A stretch of 5,332 nucleotides of DNA from contig CABRZC010000116.1 in the NCBI GenBank assembly GCA_902475375.1, positions 1-5,332 of the forward strand. The letters are read 5' to 3'. Positions 1-4,107 of this stretch are shown here, one piece after another. The translations under genes and the position numbers were made by a program. Under the pieces are notes generated by a model that was given only the letters and a program-made list of their open reading frames with translations, ran no database searches and was not told where the DNA came from. Numbering within the stretch: the first letter of the stretch is position 1; every line of letters starts with the position of its first letter. This DNA comes from an uncultured Collinsella sp. (lineage in GTDB: Bacteria; Actinomycetota; Coriobacteriia; Coriobacteriales; Coriobacteriaceae).

Positions 1-390
1 TATGTCGACCGCGGGCGATGGTTTAAAAACCGAGAACCATCCGCAGAACTCGTACATAGCCAGAACCAGGTCGCATGAAGACACGCTTCGAGTCATGGTG
101 AATAGCGTATTAAGAGGGTCAGTGACGCTAAAGCCCATACCCGTGTCGATGGAAACCTTCTCTGTATAGGCGCTGTTCCATCGGATGGTCCGTCTTGTCT
201 CGGAATGCAGGTTACTTCGTGTTGATGCTGCTGTGATGACTGGCGTCTTGAGGACGTCGACTACGAAGGGCGCTTGGGATAGAGCTCGCCAGTTGTCTTC
301 GGCGTTAGGTAGGCGCGGGTAAAGGTCGCGCACTTGCGGTGGGCAACGCCAGTAGCGGAATGCGGTGTTTGCGCATACGATTTCGTCCAT
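1..390 (-). CDS. AbiEi/DUF559-like hypothetical protein, 5' part (runs off left edge)
   Basis: The frame is open from an ATG at 390-388 to base 1, giving 130 residues with no stop, so the C-terminal part lies outside the window. The start is supported by a good Shine-Dalgarno GGGGAGG five bases upstream. Visible features are an aromatic and cysteine-rich N-terminus (residues 8-16, NTAFRYWRC), a basic middle section (RSNLHSETRR), and then FSVTDPLNTLFTMTR from residue 87 followed by a hydrophobic segment with CGWF. This order resembles actinobacterial proteins annotated as AbiEi-like or DUF559 endonuclease-domain proteins, where a basic 'VHR' region precedes a 'VTSPARTLLD'-like segment and a helical stretch. 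The nuclease-like C-terminus that would decide this is not present here. The coding frame is well supported; the family is inferred from pattern only. It stands alone, separated from the tRNA unit by a terminator, so it probably has its own promoter. Confidence 0.7.
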   Translation of the reverse strand, partial: MDEIVCANTAFRYWRCPPQVRDLYPRLPNAEDNWRALSQAPFVVDVLKTPVITAASTRSNLHSETRRTIRWNSAYTEKVSIDTGMGFSVTDPLNTLFTMTRSVSSCDLVLAMYEFCGWFSVFKPSPAVDI

Positions 391-693
391 TTGCGCCTCC
401 CCTGGTATCGGCCGTAGGCCGTGCTGATTGCGGGCATGGCCGATTATCTACCGGGGCATCATGCGGGTAAGTACCGGAAGCAAACCAAAAGCTTGACGAG
501 TTCTGCCGAAAAACCACCGTGTGATAGAAATCCGCTGGAAGGCGCTTTGGGCATGTGGTCCCTATCTCCACATTTGTGCTCGGATCACAGGGGGAATTCA
601 ATGAAAATACGCATGCGTTTTATACAAAACGGGCAATGGCGTCAGCAAAAAGGATGCGATAAAAAATGGCGCCATAGACGACTACGATTTGTT
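391..693. other. Intergenic stretch without a supported gene
   Basis: About 300 bases separate the AbiEi-like gene from the repeats behind the tRNA terminator. Open frames cross it on both strands, but none shows a recognisable domain. An ATG at 601 on the plus strand has a moderate purine stretch (GGGGGAATTCA) before it; that frame continues through the terminator and antisense through the tRNA gene, which argues against a real protein. The stretch around 480-540 has lower GC than its surroundings and does not look like protein-coding DNA. Confidence 0.5.
407..448 (-). promoter_or_regulatory. Possible promoter and leader hairpin for the AbiEi-like gene
   Basis: On the minus strand a GATAAT box (448-443) lies about 50 bases upstream of the ATG at 390; the best -35 (TTACCC, 16-base spacer) is weak. 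Between box and Shine-Dalgarno is a perfect small hairpin, CGGCC-TAC-GGCCG (421-409). A 7-bp inverted repeat ATCGGCC/GGCCGAT (407-413 and 438-444) overlaps the box and could be an operator. All of this is pattern reading; short arms like these can occur by chance in GC-rich DNA. Confidence 0.25.
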
Positions 694-729
694 TTTGGTG
701 TCAGTTTTGGTGTCACCCTTGGTGTCAAA
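694..729 (+). repeat. Three tandem 12-bp repeats behind the tRNA terminator
   Basis: Units at 694-705, 706-717 and 718-729 share the core TTGGTGTCA with exact 12-base spacing. Because 12 is a multiple of three the array would encode FGVS-FGVT-LGVK on the plus strand, or DTK repeats (DTKGDTKTDTK) ending at a TAG on the minus strand. Repetitive tails of this sort occur at the C-terminal ends of some integrases next to tRNA genes, so this may be a scar of an integrated element. That link is inference; no integrase body is visible here. Confidence 0.7.
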
Positions 730-762
730 AAGAAAAAGGCCAGAGGCTTAACACCTCTGACC
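727..762 (-). terminator. Rho-independent terminator of the tRNA-Val unit
   Basis: Read on the minus strand, a 9-bp stem GGTCAGAGG / CCTCTGGCC (one G-T pair) with a 7-base loop is followed directly by TTTTTCTTTTT. It starts 11 bases after the encoded CCA of the tRNA. Stem, loop and U-tract are close to ideal, and there is no competing gene on this strand between the tRNA and the hairpin. Confidence 0.93.
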
Positions 763-773
763 TGTGCTTTTGA

Positions 774-848
774 TGGTGGGCGATACAAGATTCGAACTTG
801 TGACCCCATCCGTGTGAAGGATATGCTCTACCCCTGAGCCAATCGCCC
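774..848 (-). tRNA. tRNA-Val (anticodon CAC)
   Basis: Reading from 848 down, the cloverleaf is complete. The acceptor stem is GGGCGAU/AUCGCCC with discriminator A and an encoded CCA (776-774). The D arm is GCUC/GAGC. The anticodon stem UAUCC/GGAUG holds the 7-base loop UUCACAC, which places CAC at positions 34-36 and so reads the valine codon GUG. The variable loop is GGGUC, and the T arm is ACAAG-UUCGAAU-CUUGU. It has its own -10-like box upstream and an intrinsic terminator downstream, so it appears to be a single-gene unit. Its 3' end is the classic target for tyrosine integrases, which fits the accessory genes on both sides, although no second copy of the 3' end (an attachment-site repeat) is present in this window. 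Confidence 0.96.
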
Positions 849-873
849 GTCGCCTTTCGGCAAAAGAGATACT

Positions 874-901
874 ATCATAGCCGCGCGTGGTTTACCAAGA
901 A
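874..901 (-). promoter_or_regulatory. Candidate tRNA-Val promoter
   Basis: On the minus strand TATGAT (879-874) is a five-of-six match to the -10 consensus and lies 25 bases before the tRNA 5' end, which would give a short leader. The partner -35, TTCTTG (901-896) at a 16-base spacing, is weak. The position is right for a tRNA promoter; the exact -35 is uncertain. Confidence 0.5.
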
Positions 902-1003
902 CTTTTTGCCCCCGATTTTAAAATCGTTGACGTAATCGTGGGCGCAGACCTCGTCACCGCAATCAGGGCAGCCGACAAACCAGCAGCTAAACCACCCTTT
1001 ATC
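875..1003 (-). pseudogene. Cysteine-rich open frame without a start (possible gene remnant)
   Basis: Directly after the DUF3825 stop, in a different frame, the minus strand reads open to a TGA at 877-875. The peptide contains WFSCWFVGCPDCGDEVC followed by AHDYVNDF and GGKKFLVNHA. The four cysteines are spaced C-x4-C-x2-C-x4-C, which looks like a zinc-ribbon or zinc-knuckle. Composition (W, F, Y, C, D, N) and GC-rich third positions look more like a protein than like random GC-rich DNA. There is no ATG or GTG start; the frame runs back into DUF3825 out of phase. It could be the remains of a separate gene end, a C-terminal extension lost through a second frameshift, or chance. The tRNA promoter overlaps its 3' end. 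Confidence 0.3.
913..926. repeat. 14-bp perfect palindrome
   Basis: CGATTTTAAAATCG is a perfect 14-bp palindrome, about 65 bases upstream of the tRNA-Val 5' end and inside the cysteine-rich frame. It could bind a dimeric regulator. No U-tract follows it on either strand, so it is not an obvious terminator. Confidence 0.4.
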
Positions 1004-1625
1004 GCTTGATCCACGAGGTCTCGGGGCGGCAGATAAGTCGCGCGTTGTTGTAGGCCATGTCGAGCGTGAGACAGGTACGCGCGGCGTAAAAGCCGTCCTC
1101 GCGCTGGATAGTCAGCGCCAGCTCGGGCTTGTCGCCGGTTAGGCACAGCGGCAGCAGCAGCTGGATCCGGCCGCCATAGAACTGCGGCACCGCGAGCGTG
1201 TAGTTGGCTGCGGCGCGGCGGGCGGCCTCGACGACGGCGCCCTCAAAGGCGCGGCGCAGCAGCAGCGAGTTGTCCTCCCCCATCAGGCTGGCGGGGATGC
1301 GCGTCAGGTTTTCCTCGTCGCCCAAAATGTGGTCGATGTTGAAACGGATGGGCAGGCGGTAGTCAAAGACGAGCTCGGAGGGGTCCTCGGCAAAGCGCAC
1401 GCGGCACGGCAGGTACTCAAACGAGACCAGCATGGGGTCGCTCTCCTTAAAGAAGCCCTTCAAAAACCAGCGCTGGCGTGCGTCGGGCTTGGTGTTGGGC
1501 TCAAACAGACCGTAGATGGTCTCGTAACGGCGTGTATACAGGCCGGTGTTAAACAGGCAGCGGTCGTCATCGAACACCAGCGGCAGGTTGGACGGTGCGG
1601 TCTGGTCCACGTCGCGCTCGGTCAA
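999..1625 (-). CDS. DUF3825 domain protein, C-terminal part (frameshifted)
   Basis: This 208-codon frame carries the main body of a DUF3825 domain. Characteristic segments are CLFNTGLYTRRYETIYGLFEP at residues 23-43 (first twenty or so form the 'FNTGLxT...YE.IY..FEPN' hallmark), RQRWFLKGFF around 50-59, and the C-terminal LTLDMAYNNARL followed by RPETSW, where members of the family normally end. The biochemical function of DUF3825 is not known to me; members often occur in accessory regions. The nominal start is a TTG at 1625 without a Shine-Dalgarno site, and it overlaps the stop of the upstream frame that holds the N-terminus of the same domain. This is therefore the downstream half of a broken gene and not an independent protein. 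It is the last member of the Xre-antitoxin-Doc series and is followed by the tRNA promoter region. Confidence 0.85.
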   Translation of the reverse strand: MTERDVDQTAPSNLPLVFDDDRCLFNTGLYTRRYETIYGLFEPNTKPDARQRWFLKGFFKESDPMLVSFEYLPCRVRFAEDPSELVFDYRLPIRFNIDHILGDEENLTRIPASLMGEDNSLLLRRAFEGAVVEAARRAAANYTLAVPQFYGGRIQLLLPLCLTGDKPELALTIQREDGFYAARTCLTLDMAYNNARLICRPETSWIKR

Positions 1626-1786
1626 AACACCGCGCGGCTAAACGAAAACGACAGGTAGTTTTTGAGGATGCGGTTGCTGGGACCCCAGTCCTCGGGATCG
1701 GCGAGGTCGGCCAGGCGGTCGTAACAGGGCTCGGGGCAAAACGCAAAGTCGTAGACATTGCTGCACAGGGTGCTGGGGATTTCCAT
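1622..1786 (-). pseudogene. DUF3825 protein, N-terminal fragment upstream of the frameshift
   Basis: An ATG at 1786 opens 54 codons ending at TGA 1624-1622. The peptide has DFAFCPEP, LADLADPEDWG and ILKNYLSFSF, matching the N-terminal 'Y/FAxFP...LAxLAxPExW...ILxNYLxxTF' pattern that precedes FNTGL in DUF3825 proteins. The next piece of the domain continues in the other frame at 1625. One extra T in the run of four T (plus-strand A at 1624-1627) would join them as ...SRAVF-L-TERDVD..., giving a protein of about 263 residues. There is no clear Shine-Dalgarno before the ATG, and the frame is open back to the Doc stop codon at 1834-1832, so re-initiation after Doc is plausible. A true frameshift mutation, a sequencing error at the homopolymer, and ribosomal slippage are all possible; the first two are likelier. 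Confidence 0.8.
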
Positions 1787-1831
1787 ATGGTGTCCAATCC
1801 ATTCAATAACTGGCGTGCGGATGCTTAGATT

Positions 1832-2347
1832 CTATACGCGCGAGGGGTCGCCCGAGCCTACAACACAACCGCGGCGCAGCTCTTCGGCTAGCTCGCTGGT
1901 CGTGCGGCGACTGGAAACGAGGTCCTGGATCCAGGCATAGTATTGATTGTCTTTGGGCTCGGGGCCATCGGACAGCACGACCGGAGTGCCGGCGAACCTT
2001 AAGACGGACAACGCAAAGACAAGGCTGGTGCGTTTGTTGCCGTCCTCAAAGATGTGGTCCTTGACCATGTGCTCGGCCACGTAGGCGACCTGGTCAAAGA
2101 TGTCTGCGAAGCGATCGGCCGGCGATTGGCCGAATATCGTACAGAATGAACCTGCAAGTACGGACTCGACGCGTCCAAGCTCAAGTGCGGCACGGTCGCC
2201 CGCGGCGTCGGTCGTATAGCAGCGCCCGACGGTCATCAGCGTGCTGTGTAGACGCATCACGGCCGCGGCCATAGCTTCGAGCGAACCGGCATCGTCGAGC
2301 ACGAGCGGTGCGAACGGATGTGCCCGGCGCGGCGCGACCGTCGTCAT
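1832..2347 (-). CDS. doc: Doc-type Fic/DOC toxin
   Basis: A 171-aa protein of the Fic/Doc fold. The active-site motif is HIFEDGNKR at residues 98-106, followed by TSLVFAL. It matches the Doc pattern Hx[FI]x[DN][AG]NKR (P1 Doc has HIFNDANKRTAL), whereas AMP-transferring Fic proteins have HPFxxGNGR. In the Doc branch, P1 Doc is known to phosphorylate EF-Tu and so stop translation; the lysine in GNKR suggests this enzyme is of that kind. An upstream helix with RVESVLAGSF and FGQSP (residues 59-76) corresponds to the 'LESALARP' region of Doc proteins, with DIFDQVAYVAEHMVKD leading into the motif. The ATG at 2347 was chosen because it overlaps the stop of the small upstream gene as ATGA, the classic antitoxin-toxin coupling; the frame extends 48 codons further but only through that gene. 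The stop is TAG, and the same frame stays open into the DUF3825 N-terminus. Confidence 0.9.
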   Translation of the reverse strand: MTTVAPRRAHPFAPLVLDDAGSLEAMAAAVMRLHSTLMTVGRCYTTDAAGDRAALELGRVESVLAGSFCTIFGQSPADRFADIFDQVAYVAEHMVKDHIFEDGNKRTSLVFALSVLRFAGTPVVLSDGPEPKDNQYYAWIQDLVSSRRTTSELAEELRRGCVVGSGDPSRV

Positions 2348-2529
2348 GAGTTCTCCAAGAGCCTGAGCGCGTTGGGCATGCCCGCAATGGTTAGCCGAAC
2401 AGCTTCGTCGATTAACGTGGCGCCGTCGCGCAAAATCAGTGATGCTGAATTTGCCACGTGCGCAGTTGAATGATCTTCTTGAGCAACGCAATCAGCGCCG
2501 TCATCTTGTTGAACATTGCTCCAAAGCAT
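2344..2529 (-). CDS. Small putative antitoxin of the Doc toxin
   Basis: This 61-codon gene starts at an ATG (2529) with a near-perfect Shine-Dalgarno AAAGGAGG five bases upstream, and ends in a TGA that overlaps the Doc start (ATGA). The N-terminal half is polar and acidic (QQDDGADC, QEDHSTAH). The C-terminal half, from SLILRDGATLIDEAVRL to MPNALRLLENS, could form amphipathic helices. I see no similarity to Phd/YefM, the usual Doc antitoxin, and no DNA-binding domain. A TLIDEA segment approaches the Fic-inhibitory motif [S/T]xxxE[G/N] but lacks the final G/N, so that reading is weak. Position, size and coupling argue for an antitoxin; the sequence family is not recognised. Regulation probably comes from the adjacent Xre gene rather than from this protein. 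Confidence 0.75.
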   Translation of the reverse strand: MLWSNVQQDDGADCVAQEDHSTAHVANSASLILRDGATLIDEAVRLTIAGMPNALRLLENS

Positions 2530-2540
2530 GTCTGCCTCCT

Positions 2541-2777
2541 TTATAGCTCTATGGATGGAATAGCCCGCGAGTCGTACTCCAGGGCAACCGGTTGCCAGAC
2601 GAGGTCTTCGATGGCGCAGTCTAGGGCATTTGCAAGCGCCAATGCCGAGGAGACCGAGGCGCGGCGTAGGTCGAGTTGGTTCTGCTCGTAGAGTTGTATG
2701 GCGCGAAGCTTGACCCCCGATTGGGCGGCGAGCTGTTTTTGCGTTAGTCCGGCAGCCTTTCGTGCCGCCTTGAGGCC
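2541..2777 (-). pseudogene. Xre-family HTH domain downstream of an in-frame TAG
   Basis: The 78 codons between the TAG at 2780-2778 and the TAA at 2543-2541 encode a clear Xre/Cro helix-turn-helix: LKAARKAAGLTQKQLAAQSG, then VKLRAIQLYEQNQLDL, then ALALANALDCAIEDLV. These match the pattern 'LxxxRkaaGLTQxxLAxxxGvxxxxIxxyE...L..lA..L.c...dL'. It is in the same frame as the upstream N-terminal domain and has no start codon or Shine-Dalgarno of its own near the beginning of the domain, so on its own it should not be translated. The TAA overlaps the Shine-Dalgarno of the antitoxin gene, 11 bases before its ATG, indicating that the intact ancestor was the first gene of the toxin cassette and its likely autoregulator. 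Confidence 0.85.
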
Positions 2778-3230
2778 CTATTTGTCTGCCTGGGCGTTGT
2801 TCCATTTTTCGATGACAATCTGGGCGAATTTATCTTCGGAGGCCTCGTGGAGCGGATGATACGAGCCGATGATCCAATCGAGCGGAGCGACTTCGAGTAG
2901 CTTATTAAAGCCCAAGCTGCTCATCCATTGTGTATAGGCCATAACCCACCCCGCCCAATACTGAGGCGAACGGTCGAACGGATAGGTCTCCCTGCATTTG
3001 ACGGGGGTCAGTCCCGCATGGGCGATAATATCGCGCGCGAGCTCGTCGCCCGCCATGCCGCAGACGACGAGAGGCGTACCGCGCTCAAACTGTTTCATCT
3101 CAAAAGCGTTCGACAGGATGGCCGTCAACTCGGCCGGAGTCAGCCCTTGGTCACAGAGGGCAAAATCGACCGCCTCGCCCAGCGTTCTCATGGCATCCTC
3201 GAGATACATCTCACTGTAGGCGTGGATCAT
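2778..3230 (-). CDS. N-terminal domain of an Xre-family regulator (ends at in-frame TAG)
   Basis: The 150-aa frame starts MIHAYSEMYLEDAMRTLGEA and contains CGMAGDELARDII (57-69), SPQYWAGWVMAYTQW (88-102) and LHEASEDKF (127-135). I recognise this as the N-terminal region of a widespread gut-bacterial regulator family (MIxAYxEMYLxDAMxxLGE..., ...SPEYWxGWxLAYYQW...), in which the same protein normally continues into a C-terminal Xre HTH. Here the HTH follows in frame but behind a TAG, most simply a CAG-to-TAG change. The role of the N-terminal domain is not known to me. The ATG at 3230 has GAGGGG ten bases upstream, a slightly long spacing. The start overlaps the end of an upstream gene fragment by 20 bases, so it was once the second gene of an operon. 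Whether the truncated product retains any function is open. Confidence 0.85.
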   Translation of the reverse strand: MIHAYSEMYLEDAMRTLGEAVDFALCDQGLTPAELTAILSNAFEMKQFERGTPLVVCGMAGDELARDIIAHAGLTPVKCRETYPFDRSPQYWAGWVMAYTQWMSSLGFNKLLEVAPLDWIIGSYHPLHEASEDKFAQIVIEKWNNAQADK

Positions 3231-3336
3231 CGTCCGTCATCCCCTCTCGAATGATATCGACGATACGGATTCCCTCAAATGGATTTTCGGCAAGTGGCTG
3301 CCGATATTCAATACTGGCTTCTAAGACTCTCCGAGT
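3211..3336 (-). pseudogene. 3' tail of an unrecognised gene without a start
   Basis: Forty-one codons before a TGA at 3213-3211 read like protein: ASIEYRQPLAENPFEGIRI, then VDIIREGMTDDDPRLQ. Codon choice is that of a normal GC-rich gene. The tail overlaps the Xre start by 20 bases, as translationally coupled genes do. Upstream, the same frame runs into the inverted-repeat element and has no convincing start, so the body of the gene appears to have been replaced or deleted. I do not recognise the family; by analogy with the neighbours it may have been part of a toxin-antitoxin or regulatory pair with the Xre protein. Confidence 0.5.
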
Positions 3337-3337
3337 T

Positions 3338-3461
3338 CGGAAGTGCGGGGGAAGACCGAGTTCCGCCAACCAGACCCCGGTTATACCCTTTCGTGACCTG
3401 CGGTTTTGACGCCAAAATTTGGTTTGTGCTCGGCTGGTTGCGATTTTTCCCCGCACTTCCG
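3338..3461. repeat. 124-bp element bounded by 13-bp perfect inverted repeats
   Basis: CGGAAGTGCGGGG at 3338-3350 is the exact reverse complement of CCCCGCACTTCCG at 3449-3461, with 98 bases between. Further in, the arms share CAACCAG/CTGGTTG with gaps (around 3367-3373 and 3434-3440), and the centre holds CCAAA-A-TTTGG (3412-3422 region). No protein-like frame is evident inside. It sits where the upstream gene fragment loses its coding sequence. No target-site duplication is obvious. Candidate interpretations are a MITE-like element, a repeated extragenic palindrome typical of the genus, or a long-range RNA structure. Confidence 0.6.
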
Positions 3462-3463
3462 GA

Positions 3464-3576
3464 AATGGGCGTTATGGCTGTGTTGTGCACGGCAAGAAAA
3501 GCGCCGAGAAAAGGGCAATCAAGCGGCAGCCGGTAGTCTTGGGAAGCGTTATGGGTATTGCGGTGGCTGCAAGCCT
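3464..3576. other. Intergenic region after the Toprim-like gene
   Basis: Between the TAA of the Toprim-like gene and the inverted-repeat element I see no gene and no strong intrinsic terminator. The only hairpin on the minus strand is a weak CGGC/GCCG pair around a T-rich loop. Transcription from the ATPase pair could therefore continue into the Xre cassette, or end by other means. Confidence 0.4.
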
Positions 3577-4107
3577 TTACCGGATGAGGTCTGCCAGGCA
3601 CAACTCGCCCTTGGGGATCTTCGAAAGTCGTTTGTATTCCCTGGCGGCTTCCGTAAGCGAATCGGCATCCCAATAACTTTTGAGGAAGCCTTCCCTCTTT
3701 ACCTCGTGCATGCCGAGCTCCTGTTTGCAGAAGTCGCTCGGTTTCATGCGTCCGCCGTGCCAGCGTCTCCACGAGCCCTCTCGAATAATGGTCAGCACCT
3801 CTATCTCGGGATGGGTCACGTAGCTAACCACCGGGAAGCGGCCGGCGTACAGGTTGCCGAGTTTGAAGCGTTCTTTCCTCGAGTCCAGCACCCTGACGAT
3901 GCAGACTGGCCAGTCATAGTCTAAGTTGAGGTAGTTATCTTGGATATCGGAGGCTTTGCGCAGGCGGGTGACGTCCACGACGTCGGCCTCTGAAAAGACG
4001 AGCGCGTCCGCCTCGAGGAGAATGTCCACGGCCACCTGTTCCGCTGTTCCCTCGCAGGAGATGATCGGATGATATCCCGCAAAGCGAAAACCGTTATCAC
4101 CGCTCAT
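3577..4107 (-). CDS. Toprim-like protein paired with AAA ATPase (putative defence effector)
   Basis: A 176-aa protein whose N-terminus reads YHPIISCEGTAEQ, with the glutamate E19 in a CEGxAE motif typical of Toprim-type metal sites (OLD nucleases, DUF4435, RloB-like proteins). Later come RVLDSRKERF (72-81, with D75), THPEIEVLTII (98-108, with E101 and E103) and MKPSDFCK (121-128). These acidic residues in this order are consistent with a Toprim-like metal centre, though the usual DxD is not exact (LDSRKE). I recall homologous uncharacterised proteins with CEGxAE, RxLDSRxExF, TxPEIEMLxI and KPSxFCK in other gut bacteria, also beside an AAA ATPase. The ATG at 4107 has GGAGGTG about six bases upstream, lies within the 3' end of the ATPase gene (11-nt overlap), and implies coupled translation. 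Nuclease activity is inference; the family is not named with certainty. Confidence 0.8.
   Translation of the reverse strand: MSGDNGFRFAGYHPIISCEGTAEQVAVDILLEADALVFSEADVVDVTRLRKASDIQDNYLNLDYDWPVCIVRVLDSRKERFKLGNLYAGRFPVVSYVTHPEIEVLTIIREGSWRRWHGGRMKPSDFCKQELGMHEVKREGFLKSYWDADSLTEAAREYKRLSKIPKGELCLADLIR

Noticed and set aside
305..601. 98-codon minus-strand frame overlapping the AbiEi-like gene
   Set aside because: It overlaps in another frame a longer open frame that has a good Shine-Dalgarno and protein-like composition.
421..837. 138-codon plus-strand frame with a start at 421 or 601
   Set aside because: It crosses the terminator hairpin and runs antisense through the tRNA-Val gene; no domain is visible.
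892..1146. 84-codon minus-strand frame at the DUF3825 end
   Set aside because: It lies mostly in a wrong frame of DUF3825, with alanine/arginine-rich shadow composition.
1622..1627. Programmed -1 frameshift in DUF3825
   Set aside because: The site is only a T4 run without a slippery heptamer, and no obvious stimulatory hairpin was recognised; kept as a possibility but not called.
1832..2491. 219-codon version of Doc starting at 2491
   Set aside because: The additional 48 codons coincide with the antitoxin gene; the ATGA overlap at 2347 and the normal Doc length favour the shorter form.
2344..2805. 153-codon version of the antitoxin gene starting at 2805
   Set aside because: The extra N-terminus overlaps the HTH domain in another frame; the ATG at 2529 with AAAGGAGG is far better.
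3406..3924. Plus-strand frames over the Toprim-like gene and the intergenic region
   Set aside because: They are antisense to a well-supported coupled gene and show no recognisable domain.
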